NCBI RefSeq assembly: GCF_037975245.1
Contig: NC_092567.1
Coordinates: 5,898,214 to 5,962,213 of the forward strand
DNA length: 64,000 bases
Source: Apostichopus japonicus
Taxonomy: Eukaryota; Echinodermata; Holothuroidea; Aspidochirotida; Stichopodidae
Direction: 5' to 3'
Under the pieces are notes generated by a model. It did not search any database. It had not been told where the DNA came from and was given only the letters and a program-made list of their open reading frames with translations. Numbering within the stretch: position 1 is the stretch's first letter; each line of letters begins with the position of its first letter. The translations under genes were made by a program, and so were the position numbers. Positions 8,945 through 20,443 of the stretch are shown piece by piece.

Positions 8945-9545
8945 CTTCGAGAGAGCTCCCTGCTATAATTAGACAACTTTTACAGAGAGAGAGAGAGAGA
9001 GCTCCCTGGTGTTGTTAGGGAGCGATCACAAACATAGCTCCCTAATATTAATAGGAGCTGTCACAAAGACGGTTGCCTGGTAAAATTAGGGAGCTGTCTC
9101 AGAGAGGTCCTTGGTATAATTTAGGCAGCTGTTACAGAAAGAGTTCCCTGGTATTATTTGAGAGCTGTCACAAACAGAGCTCCCTAGAATTAATATGAGC
9201 TGTCAAAAAGACGGTTGCCTGATATAATTAGGAAGCTGTCACAGAGAGGTCCAGGGTTTAATTAGGCAGCTGGTGCATAGAATAATCCCTAGTATTTTTA
9301 GGGAGCTGTAACAAAAGAGCTCCCTAGAATTAATATGAGCTGTCTAAAAGTGGGTTCCCTGGTATAATAAAGGAGCTGTTACAGAGATAACTCCCTGGTA
9401 TTATCAGGGAGCTGTCACAAACAGAGCTCCCTGATATTAATATTACCTGTAGCTGTCACAAAAAAAGGTTTCCCTTGTATAATTAGGGAGATGTCAGAAT
9501 GGGTACACCCTGGTATAATTAGGGAGCTGTCATGGAGAGATGTCA
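8945..9545 (+). repeat. Dyad-symmetric tandem array (GGGAGCTGTCAC type), copy 1
   Basis: Diverged units of roughly 35-45 bp alternate gagctccct and agggagct around a tataatta centre, so each unit can fold into a stem. A (GA)n run precedes it at 8982 and a 15-base C tract follows near 9564. It is homologous to the better preserved array at 18975-19700. Confidence 0.85.
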
Positions 9546-9639
9546 TTGGTGTTACACTAAGCCCCCCCCCCCCCCCTCCTCATTACCAATGTTTCGTTTT
9601 TGTTGCGTAGAAGTATAGAAGACGCGAATATAGCATTGT

Positions 9640-10140
9640 ACTGGATCAAAGTATCAATATAGATAACAATATCAGCTGATCAGCTATATTGTAAACTGTT
9701 TGTTTGTTATGTAAATATCGCGTGATGGTTTCTGGAAGGCTAAATAAATACTATGAATTGTGTAACATAAGTGACTTTTAGTGCGCGGTTGTTGATGTGA
9801 TGTTTGATTTTTAAATCGATATTCTCATTTGTATCGGCGTTACAAGGGAAATATGAAAATAATTTTACCCATTCCACTCTCCCACGAACATAACATATAG
9901 CTTTGTATTGACTCAAATGTTCTTTACCACTGCAGGTACAACAAAAAAATGCATATATTACACATACAGGTTGCATTTGCAGAGACCAAATCTTGGAATA
10001 TCACTCATTTGTGCATATTCCTCAATCGTCTATCAGCTCTTAATTATAATTATGTAATGTTTTATTGCAGATCCTCAAAGTGCTTGTCTGGTTTCAACAT
10101 TCTTGGTGTATTGTTGTGGACAATTGTGACATATTAGGTT
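9640..10140 (+). repeat. Duplicated segment, homologous to 19760-20440
   Basis: Shared blocks include ggatcaaagtatcaa, gtttgtttgttatgtaaata, a cactgcaggtaca segment and a ttcaacattc(t/c)tggtg segment, in the same order as in 19760-20440. It directly follows the dyad array in both places, so array and flank were duplicated together. No coding potential is seen. Confidence 0.75.
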
Positions 10141-13100
10141 AAATTGATTTTTTCCTGTAAAGGTGGAGGATGGTGAAAGATGTAACAACGGATTGTTAGA
10201 AATAGCTGAATTATACCATTATACCATTGTAATCACTACAGCGGTATTATCTATATATCGGCAGAGTGGTATTGAAGGTTAGGTGGGGTTGCCGAAAGAC
10301 CCCTGGTTAAAAAACTCTCCCGTTAATAAGATAAATGCAATTTGAAATGTTTGAAGAATGAGACTTAACATTACCATTATATCTAAGATACAATGTGAAT
10401 GTACGTCCTAACACATGGGATTAAATGCATACAATAACAAAAAGACTATACTTTATTAGTATTATTATTATTATGAATTATAAATAAGTTATGAAAATAT
10501 ACTCGATCTTTTATATTAAGTTTAAGACGAAGCATTTAAACCAAAAAGGAAACTTCAATACCTTGATCTACAGAGTCATGTAAACGTTGTTATTAACCAT
10601 GAACAAATTAAGATTCAACCATGACAGTACCAGATATGTATAAGACCAACAAAACAATAAAATCCATTTAGAAATCGAATGATGGCTTTTGAAAGAAGGG
10701 CCATTACACCCTAGAAATCTCTACCAGACAGGGGAGGAGAAGGTGATATTTCATTCAGAATTTACAACCGTTCTAGCTATTGTAGTGCGCACGCGCGCTA
10801 CAATATTGGGAATACAAGCCCGCTCCACCATCCGCATGTCTGGCTGGTGAATGCCAGCTGAACATACACTCTTCATAGCAATCTCAAATTCACATCTTGG
10901 CTACGCAGGAAAAAATCCAGACCCAGATTTGCAAAGAATTGTTTCGGCAAACAGTTAATTCTGCACTGGCACACGTAAACAAAAATGATCCCATTGAGTA
11001 GAATACTTCTTCAAAACAATACGTAAAATTCTCTACTTTGGTTCGTTTTTCTCGAATTGAACAAGACAGGTAACATTTGAACGCATTTGAGTTAATAAAA
11101 AAAAAATTGCACGCAACAAATGTTAATCGTATTATGCACAACAACTCGGTGTTATTTGGTGATCTCGGGCACGAACAGCTAGCCCGTAATGGTATGGCAT
11201 TATATACTACACAGTCAAAGTTAGTTGCCAGAGCTAGCTGCTCTGTACGTATATTACGTGTTTTGGATCATGAACCAGGGCCAGGAAACCGAACAAGCAA
11301 TTTTTAATCGCCCGGAGTGTGTAATAGTGCAATGAGAGACTGGACCTACATTGTATTCGTTAGAGTAATTGTGCATTAGGCCTTCGGTGTAAATCACCGT
11401 ATGTTCGTTAACTTTCGCTAACTAGGCGAGGATCATAGAAATTGAAGTAGGGGAATGGCGTCATGCGACATATAATGAAGCCACCCATCCAACTGGTGGC
11501 GCTTTGCTTATACGACAAGAAAGTACTGGCGCGTAATACAAGCACTAGGTCTTTGACATAACTGAAGTGATAAAGTTGACATAAATCACTCGAAATGGTG
11601 ATATCGTGTGCCGCATTTGGGTGCCAAACATGTGGCAGTGGACTGTAAGTTTTACAAGTTATTCTTAGGTATCGATAATAGAAGCAATTACATAGGAATC
11701 TAATTTCTTTACTAGTGTCGTCTGCTCAGCTGATGTTGTTATTCACTGGACCCTGGATATAGTTAGCCTAAGCCCTAGACCGGCCACGGCGGCTTTCGGA
11801 TGCGATATAACTAAAGCCTAATTTTAAAAATGTTAACACCTCATTTTTCTCAAAACTGTTTCCCTAACGACAGATCCACATGCCAGAATAACATGGGATG
11901 ATGGTTATGATGTCGTGGGCTTGCCACTAACAATTCAATAATAGAAAACTAGGCTACTACCGACTTTGCAACGTTAAAATTAAACTAATAACTGCATGCA
12001 CAGACTAATATGGAAATATTACACGAAACAAGGTGTGTGGGAAGGGGAAGAGGGGTGGTGGGTTGCCTTTACACGGCATTTTTTAAGGGACAACTTGGCT
12101 ATGTCACTATTTGAGTGGAGCAGTAAAATAATACAAACAAGACAGATGTTTGCCATATGCCTCTCAGATACCAGAAATGACACTTTCCAGACATTAAAAG
12201 TTGCACAAACACTCCACTTACTCGAGTCATTATAGATGCGAGAAAAAGCCAGGAGTATAGTACTTACCACTATGGTCACCATAACATGTCTCTGTTGCGC
12301 AAAGTACGCCTTCTCTTTCAGAAAAAGCGGGTAAAATCAAATTCAGTTTGAAAGTCGAATGCACAATATGTATATGTAGAGACTAACAAATGATCAGGCC
12401 TTTTGCCGTGCACTACAAAGCGCCCTCTATTTTTTCAAGGCTATACTGCTTAAACAGACGGCGATAAACTGTGTCAGCTTTCTTCCTTGTTCAATTTCTA
12501 TGACGTTAACATGTTGTTCAAGTTGACCAATCAGTGTCCAGGACTGGGTATTCTCTGTCACGTCCGGAAAATACGTGAGTCTTTCTTAAATACAATATGG
12601 TTACAAAGACCCATCCATTGAATATCAATTACAGCAAACTAAATTTCGCCTTCATCGCGCACCACAATGACACGTATTTGTATACAGTTGTTTTAGTTAT
12701 TTGTAGATGTTATTACATATTGCAGACTGGATGTAACATTTACCTTCAATACACGACATCCGTGTATGTGACCTATGCTGCTGGGATGTATCAAGTTAGT
12801 ATCATTTGCCGTTAAGATGAACAAAATAAAACTAATGGATGCTGTTAGCTCCGGAATATTATTTTGTTATCTGTTTTAGAAAAGGCCAATTTATTAGGGA
12901 CAATAAATTTTTCTCTTGATTGCCCTTCAAAGCTGCTCTATAAAGTTCATCGGGACTCATGAGAATTTTCACAGTGAGAAAAAATTGCATCTTCGTTATC
13001 CATCTTTTAAAAACATGATAATTTAAAACGTAATGAAACTGAAGCATCTTATCTTCAATCTAAACAAAATATCTAGCCATATATCGTAATAATGATAATA

Positions 13101-13230
13101 TCACCAAAATATGAAACAATTATACGATACCACGGGGCAAACTTCTTATGATCTTTATATTTAAATTAAAATAAACTGTCACCAAACTGCTTATCCACTA
13201 GAGAGCCTGTGTAAGAGAATGTGTAAAAGT
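10141..13230. other. Non-coding stretch with one duplicated block
   Basis: This is AT-rich DNA. The block 10500-10745 is homologous to 17850-18040 (shared aagattcaaccat, gcagtacca-type and ccattacaccctag blocks). Open frames at 11077-11307 and 11996-12235 have no recognisable domain and are not called. Confidence 0.5.
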
Positions 13231-13329
13231 AAGTTGGCCTGACGTTTTGATCCTAGCAGGATCTACTTCAGAGGCTAAATGACAAGTGATCATTACGATC
13301 CTGCTAAGATCGAAACGTCAGGCCAACTT
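13231..13329. repeat. Long imperfect hairpin
   Basis: The left arm (13231-13263, aagttggcctgacgttttga then tcctagcaggatc) pairs with the right arm (13297-13329) across a 33-base loop with about two mismatches. Stand-alone inverted repeats of this kind are usually ends of short foldback or MITE elements. No target duplication is visible. Confidence 0.8.
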
Positions 13330-14782
13330 ATTTGTACACGATCATTATATTTGTTTGTTGTGTAAACAGTGACTGTCGTACAACGGTAGTAAAGTACGTT
13401 ATATATTTAGTTTGTGGTACAGGATAAGTAAATAGCGATAACAATAGGCAAGCATGTTCCTGAATACGAAAGGTAGGTTAGATGTGAACATATGTTAGTA
13501 TTAATATAGTTAGTTATGGAAAAGAAAGATAGATACGAAAATAAATATATTCATATTAAGAAGTAAAAACAAACAGCATTTAAAGAACGGAAAGCCCTGT
13601 TATTTGAAAAGTCCCCTTTTCTCACGTTCTGATATGTAACAAGTGAAATGCGTTTCGTTTTCTTTTATGGAAATCACTGCTTAATACGAATGAAAACATC
13701 TATTGCTTTAATAATTTATAATCTCGTTACTATGGATGACACGTTATTGATTTAATTTTACTGTTAGCTGAACCTTGAGCTGAGTTTATCACAGTGTTTT
13801 CATCAAGCCAATGTTTGTCAAGTCACAAGTCTTTCGCTCATGTCAAGCGTATAACAGCAGCTTATATAGTCATTCTAGACGTAAGCCTAATGATAATCAA
13901 CAACCGATGCCCAACGAGGCATCTTTATCAAGTGCTTCGGGTCCTGTGAATGACGTGTTTCAGTGAGCTCTTGTTACAATGCTATGGAGGCTACTCTTTT
14001 CTACAAGAGTAGTCATATACACTGGGCAGCAACTGAAGTAATATTGTACCGTTATGGAGGGCAGGAGTAGAGGGGTAGCTAGGGGAGGGGGACAGGCCCT
14101 CAAGTATTTGTCTGCCACCCCCAGTCATATACACTGGGCAGTAACTGAACTTCAGTGTAAAACCGGTGTACTTTTACTCTCTTAATACGCAAATATAATG
14201 TTAATACAAAATCAAAGATTTACTTACTCTGTACAGAGACTAATCTTGTATCATAATGGAGGGCAGGGGAGGAGCAGAAGGGTCTATACGGCAATAGGTC
14301 CTCAAATATTTGTCTGCCACCCCTTGAAATTATCGAAACTGGAATAGAGATAAACATTATAGTATGAAACATTATTGCCTAGGTTTCCTTTTTTCTGTTG
14401 GTTTTATCTGTACCAGGTGTTAACATCCGCTCCAACTGTTAATACCAAGCACGCAATATAATATCTGAGGGTTGCTCAGAAGGAACATTGATCCCGGATT
14501 TTTTTTTAAAACATTCTTGGTCGAATTAACCCTGCTTATACCTCGACTTTTGACTATTATTTTCCAAAACAAAAACGATTTTATATCTTGACATTTTGTG
14601 GTTTTATTTCTGATATTTAATTTTTCTTATAGAACAATTTAGACTGATATCGCAACTTTCCACGCTTTCTAGAAATCGTAACGTTTGTCATGAAGTTTTG
14701 ACGATTATCTCGAAAAAACCTGGTGTCCTCGACACTGAAGAATGTCTTCATCTAACAAGTGAACTAAGGAAGATGTGATGAT
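13330..14782. other. Non-coding stretch with local direct repeats
   Basis: The phrase catatacactgggcag occurs twice, near 14012 and 14124. A second block, from tatggagggcagg to tatttgtctgccacccc, occurs at 14050-14121 and 14253-14325. The stretch 13960-14050 resembles 28480-28560. No gene is seen. Confidence 0.6.
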
Positions 14783-15696
14783 CAGGCGCGGCGGAACGGG
14801 AAAATTATTGGGGGGGCTAATGTGTGGAGACTGTCTTAGCGGAGCGCCACCATTGGTTGGCGCGGAGCGTACAAGAAAATTTGGGGTTTTTCAAAACCCC
14901 AGATGGTCGGAAACGGCACTTCCCGATTGTTTTATGCTGCGAATACCTAGCCCTAAAATATGGGTCTCAAGCCTGCAATTTCTCAGATTGCACGTAAAAA
15001 TCTGTAAAAACATTGTAATCTGTATATTCGATGGTGTTTTAAGAGAGTAGCTATTACTCGTAGTGTACTCGCAAAGACGTTTTTGAGTGTAGTAAATTAC
15101 TACTTGCCAGTGGCGTAGGAAGGTACTTTTGAGTGGGGGGCTGAAGACTGATGGCCGGCCTGGGGGAGGGGTCTAAGGGGAGGGGGTGTCCCCCTCCTCT
15201 TTGGAATTTTTTGCATTTCCAGGTAGCCTCAGATGCAATTTGGTGCAATATAGCACACTTTAACACCCACTCCATTTTGTAAACTTAATTTTGTATTTTC
15301 ACCAGGCCTTAGATGCAATTTGGTGCTCCAAATGAGATTTTTTTTCTCATTTGGAATGAAAAAGGGGTTTTCTGACTTGCGAAGCGGGGGGGGGGGGGGG
15401 GGGGCGGAATGATACTTCCGCCCCCCCCCCCCCCCACATTTTTCACTAGGGGGATGGCGCCCCCCAGCCCCCCGGTTCCTACCCCCTTGCTACTTGCAAT
15501 TAAATGCAATACTTAAATAAATGTCATAAGAAAAAACAGAAAGCATTTCTTAATGTCAACAAATGGGTAACAAGTATGCATTGAAAAATATGGTAAATAT
15601 TGGGGGGCTTATCATGCATTTGCCCCCTCAACTTTTTCATTGGGGGGCTGAGCCCCCCCCCCCCCCCCCCCAAGCCCCCCGGTTCCGCCGCCACTG
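14783..15696. mobile_element. hAT-type MITE (914 bp) with 8-bp target duplication
   Basis: The ends are CAGGCGCGGCGGAACGG and the inverted CAGTGGCGGCGGAACCGG. The flanks carry a perfect 8-bp duplication, gtgatgat, at 14775-14782 and 15697-15704. An 8-bp TSD with CAG-type termini is the hAT signature. A second hAT MITE (15108-15489) is inserted inside it. A block shared with other MITEs (gcgccaccat then gttggcgcgg) lies at 14845-14880. No transposase is encoded. Confidence 0.9.
15108..15489 (+). mobile_element. hAT-type MITE (382 bp), nested
   Basis: The termini are CAGTGGCGTAGGAA and the inverted CAAGGGGGTAGGAA, and the 8-bp duplication ctacttgc lies at 15100-15107 and 15490-15497. Long G and C tracts (around 15386 and 15419) sit near the right end. 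It belongs to the same family as 22896-23261, which is in the opposite orientation. Confidence 0.93.
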
Positions 15697-16108
15697 GTGA
15701 TGATCCCCCCCTCCCTCTTCTTCCCTCCGGCCTCCCCTTCCGACTCATACACCTCCCTTTGACACTCCAGGTATTCAGTCATTCGGTACAACGAATATCA
15801 CCTTTGTGTTATTATACTAATTCACGTCACAAGAACACTCCGTCTTCAACGCAATCCAATTCCATGATATTAAACTACTGCGTGTACATGGCTATGCACT
15901 GAATGTAAGGAAAGATAGAACAAACACCGTCTTTAACCATCACGCCCCCATCACCATCCCATCCCTAGTAATTCCACAATATATGTGACTCCATGTGTGG
16001 TTCCATGTAGTGGGTCACGTTTTTCATCGTATATCGAGTGAAATATAGGCTTACTTTGTACTATGGAAACTGTGTACAACTAGCGCATTGTATGTAAGGA
16101 AGCAGGAC

Positions 16109-17215
16109 ACTTCGCCCAACAACCATTTCGCCCAACTGCCATTTCGCCCAACCTTACCATTTCGCCCAACCAGCCTGGTCATTTCGCCCAACCAGCCTAG
16201 TCATTTCGCCCAACCAGCCTGGTCATTTCGCCCAACCAGTCTGGTCATTTCGCCCAACCTTGATTAAATATGATATTTCAAAAGGAAACGTTCGGGAATT
16301 GTTAACGTTACAGGATACGAACCGAATATTAAGGAAACTTGAGGATTGATCAGTGTGTTAGGGGTTAGGTTTGATAGTAAACGTTGGAATATTAAGGAAA
16401 CTTGAAGTCCTTTACTTTGTATAACTTTAGTAAGGAAACGTTCGGGAATTTTTAACGTTACAGGATACGAACCGAATATTAAGGAATCTTGAGGATGGAT
16501 CAGTGTTTTAGGGGTTAGGTTTGATAGGTTTGATATAGTAAACGTTCGGGAATTGTTAACGTTACGGGATACGAACCGAGTATTAAGGAAACTTGAAGTC
16601 GTGGTTAAATTGATTACATATGTGATTACATATGTGGTTACATTGATAAAGTGGTTACAATGATTAAATATAGTAATTCAATATTACGGACGGGTTTTAT
16701 CTATATTTTTTTCTTCAATTTAATAAGGAAACGTTCGGGAATTGGTAGTCAGTAGGATGGATCAGTGTTTTAGGGGTTACGTTTGATAGGTTTTTATGAA
16801 GACCGATTCCCCTGTGTTTGTATAATAATATAACTTCCATTGTATGCGTAAACGCCTAAAGTAGTGTAATCCTCCCATTATACCCGAAATAACTGCTCAG
16901 ACTCCGATCGATATCGAGCGGACCTCACTTTTTTATTTACCTATTACGAAGTAGGCCTAACCTAACCCAAAATAAATCAAATTGAACTAGTGGAATAGAA
17001 AAAGTAATGTTATTCTGACTGAATATTAGTAAAAATAAGGTTGGGCGAAATGACCAACACGGTTGGGCGAAATGACCATGCTGGTTGGGCGAAATGACTA
17101 TGATGGTTGGGCGAAATGACCATGCTGGTTGGGCGAAATGACCAGACTGGTTGGACGAAATGACCAGGCTGGTTGGGCGAAATGGCAGTTGGGCGAAATG
17201 GTTGTTGGGCGAAGT
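16109..17215. mobile_element. Foldback-type element with tandem-repeat inverted termini
   Basis: Both ends are arrays of a 22-bp motif, catttcgcccaaccagcctg plus gt: eight motif copies at the left (16109-16261) and nine at the right in reverse complement (about 17038-17215). In each array the outermost copies are shortened, giving mirror-symmetric ends acttcgcccaac and gttgggcgaagt. The flanks show a 3-bp duplication, gac. The interior is non-coding and carries its own tandem repeats. This fits a Foldback-like non-autonomous DNA transposon of 1,107 bp. Superfamily not known. Confidence 0.85.
16282..16795 (+). repeat. Interior tandem repeats of the foldback element
   Basis: Four partial copies start with aaacgttcgggaatt at about 16286, 16436, 16538 and 16727, three of them followed by gttacaggatacgaacc-type sequence and blocks such as ggatcagtgttttaggggtt. 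Spacing is irregular (about 100-190 bp) because copies are truncated or interrupted. Confidence 0.8.
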
Positions 17216-17509
17216 GACTAGAAAGCGTATGTAAATACTAACAACATCAAACAAACAGACAAGTCGTTCCAGACCCCAGGAAGAGGAGGGTTAGTTAACA
17301 CACACTGTTTTCTGAGACATTGCTTCGTGATAACATGTACCGAGATACCAAACTAATAGGTAGCGTGGTTTAGATTACAATTCTAACCAGTACTTTACAT
17401 ACGGAGTAGTACTACAACATCCTTAGTTTAATAGTGTAAGTATAAATGCAATGTACAAACAAAACAACAATAACTCACTCGTTTAAGTTCAGCTGGAGTC
17501 TAGCAATGT

Positions 17510-18040
17510 ATTATATTATATATAAAGCATTATTATACAAGTATAAATGAACAACGAAAAAATGGCTGGGAATGAAAAACAAAGAAAAAGAGGATTTTAA
17601 GTTTTAAACAGTAAACAATATAGCATCTCATGAATAATCATCAACCAGATACATACACATGAGAGGGTATAAATACATCTTATTCAGTGAATTATGGTTT
17701 AAATTACCTTTCGCGTAAATGTTCTGTATGTAAAGGCGAACATGAATTATGAATGGTTGGGTATAAGTCATAGACATAACCGAATTATACAATCGCTGGC
17801 CCATACATCATACAAAGTTCACTAATATATTGGTCACTCAGCCGCTTGAGGAATTCTTTAAAAGAAAAAGAAAACGTAAATACCTTGTTCTGCAGAGTAA
17901 AATTGGTTATTAATCAGGAAAACAAGATTCAACCATAGCAGTACCATTTATGTCGGACACCACCAAGAAAACCAATTAAATCCCTTTATAAATCGAGTGA
18001 TTGCTTCTGAAGGAAGGTCCATTACACCCTAGCAATCCCT
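17510..18040 (+). repeat. Duplicated segment shared with 27820-28200 and 10500-10745
   Basis: The part 17510-17850 aligns with 27820-28200 (shared ttatacaagtataaatgaac, catctcatgaataatcatca and catgagaggg blocks). The part 17850-18040 aligns with 10500-10745. These are old, diverged duplications (about 80-90 % by eye) with no coding content. Confidence 0.75.
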
Positions 18041-18974
18041 ACCTATAGACTCTTTTTAGGCTTGCTATTGTAAAGTGATGTGAGAAGTCATTTAAGTTTA
18101 AGGTTGGGACGATTGTTTTATTCAATTTCCAGTCAGCATTTTGACCCATTACATACACAGTAGGCAAATATGACGTCATTCGGTCAGACCACATAATATA
18201 GCTTGTATAGGCAAGCAATACTAACTAAGAAAATCTGTCGTAAACAATTGTCAACAATATAAGTACGGTTCATTATTATTATTATATATTAAGTAACGAC
18301 AGTTAACGATAACCCTTGTGTATGGTATATTCTCTACAAACAATGGCAAGCCAAAGGGGGAGGGGTAGGGGGAGGGGGGAAGGGTGGTCGACCGCCCATC
18401 GTCCTTCACGGAATTGTTGTGGCGTTCAGCCGGTGCATAATTACACCACTGCTACAGTAATCCGTCTCTTTTTCAACCTTAAAAAATATGTATTAGCAAA
18501 GCCTTGCGCTTAGAACTACTTATATGGATGACATTTATATTCTAAATACGCCTCAAAATGCACCAATTGACGTCTGAACTTTTATTGGGGGTGGGGAGGG
18601 TGGTTGGACCCTGGACCCGCTACGTGATAGTCGGCTTGAATGACCACGGGGCATCATCCTCTCATTTATGAAATCTTTGGTTCACATCTAGTCCTTTTTG
18701 GAATGGTTCAGGTTCCTAACTTAATCCATCAATGGGCAAGTTTGAATATGTCCTCCACTTTTGAAATCCTGCGCACGCGTAGCTGTCTATGACCCTGCAG
18801 AGAGCTGTAGTACATGACTATCGGGCCATACAATGTACTGTCTGTGTTGCTTCATACCTTGCAAGGAACAGTCACGGAATGAAGAGAAGGTAGCTGTCAC
18901 TGAGTTCTTTGGTATAACTTGATCTGTCATAATATATAATGAATGTATATCATAATTGTAATTAATTAATCATA
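18041..18974. other. Non-coding stretch
   Basis: This is mixed-composition DNA with short purine-rich and G-rich runs (18350-18390, 18585-18605). The phrase tctaaatacgcctcaaaat at 18541-18559 recurs at 41582-41600. No gene, RNA or complete mobile element is seen. Confidence 0.5.
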
Positions 18975-19700
18975 ATCAGGGAGCTGTTACATATAGAGCT
19001 CCCTGCTATAATTAGGGAGCTGTCACTGAGAAGAGCTCCCTGCTATAATTAGGAAGCTGTCACTGAGAATAGCTCCCTGCTATAATAAGGGAGTTGTCCC
19101 TGGGAAGAGCTACCTGCTATAATTGAGGAGCTGTTACATATAGAGCTCCCTGCTATAATTAGGGAGCTGTCACTGAGAAGAGCTCCCTGCTATAATTAGG
19201 AAGCTGTCACTGAGAATAGCTCCCTGCTATAATAAGGGAGTTGTCCCTGGGAAGAGCTACCTGCTATAATTGAGGAGCTGTTACATATAGAGCTCCCTGG
19301 TATAATTAGGGAGCTGTCACTGAGAAGAGCTCCCTGCTATAATTAGGGAGCTGTCACTGAGAATAGCTCCCTGCTATAATTAGGAAGCTGTCACTGAGAA
19401 GAGCTCCCTGCTATAATTAGGGAGTTGTCCCTGGGAAGAGCTACCTGCTATAATTGAGGAGCTGTTACATATAGAGCTCCCTGGTATAATTAGGGAGCTG
19501 TTACATATAGAGCTCCCTGCTATAATTATGGAGCTGTTACATATAGAGCTCCCTGCTATAATTAGGAAGCTGTTACTGAGAAGAGCTACCTGCTATAATT
19601 AGGGAGCTGTTACTGAGATATCTCCCTGCTATAATTAGGGAGCTGTTGCATATTGAGCTCCGTACTGTAATTAGACATCGGTCTTCGAGAGAGAACCCTG
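18975..19700 (+). repeat. Dyad-symmetric tandem array, copy 2 (37-bp unit, 147-bp higher-order unit)
   Basis: The base unit is about 37 bp: agctccctgctataatta then gggagctgtcactgagaag. It is internally palindromic, with agctccct pairing with agggagct across a 9-base loop. Landmark gagctgttacata repeats at 18981, 19128 and 19275 give a 147-bp higher-order period of four units; the next landmark at 19459 is 184 bp on, five units. The single-stranded form would be a row of about 19 hairpins. Confidence 0.95.
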
Positions 19701-19759
19701 TTATAATTAGGGAACCCCCTCGTTATTATATGTAGTTTATGTGTTTGCATACGTATATG

Positions 19760-20440
19760 CATACAGGATCAAAGTATCAACATATAACTATATCAGTGAT
19801 ATAGTAAACTGTTTGTTTGTTATGTAAATATCGAGTGACGGAAGGCTATATACATATTGTGAGTAGCGTGATATATATTCAGATTTTTATCGCCGTTACA
19901 AGTAAACATTACACGACGATTGCATATATGTTTGCATGGACTTAAGTGTGTTCTAACACTGCAGGTACACAGTAACTCAGAACAGAGCAAAATGAACGAA
20001 TGCTACACATTTCATGTGCGATACTTCCTCAGCGCTAACTTAGGCCTCAAATCTACAAGTCATTCACTTTCTTTGAAATGAGCGTATAAAATAGAGATGA
20101 GAGACGTTGGAGGGGGGGGGGGGGGGCAGAGGTGTGAAAAGGTGAAAGATAGTTTCACTAATCTAGGCATGTCTTCGTATGCAAGCTTCATTTTCATCAT
20201 GAGACTATATCCTCGCTGTTCGCGAGTCAGGAGAGGAATTAAAATAAATCGAGGCAGATAAAGGTGCTCATTTATACATTGTGTACCTCTGTGTCATGTT
20301 CAGACCAAGTTATGAAATATTACATATCATAACCAACACCTCAATCGTGTCTAAGCACTTAATTATATAAATGTAATACTCCATTCTCTCATATCAAATC
20401 CGCCAACTTCTTGTCTAATTTCAACATTCCTGGTGGACAA
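19760..20440 (+). repeat. Duplicated segment, homologous to 9640-10140
   Basis: This follows the second dyad array as 9640-10140 follows the first, sharing the ggatcaaagtatcaa, gtttgtttgttatgtaaata and cactgcaggtaca blocks. A 14-base G tract near 20113 interrupts it. Non-coding. Confidence 0.75.
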
Positions 20441-20443
20441 ATA

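Noticed and set aside
18975-19700. CRISPR-like array
   Set aside because: Repeats and intervening sequence are equally repetitive (true tandem satellite with higher-order units), there are no unique spacers, and the context is eukaryotic.
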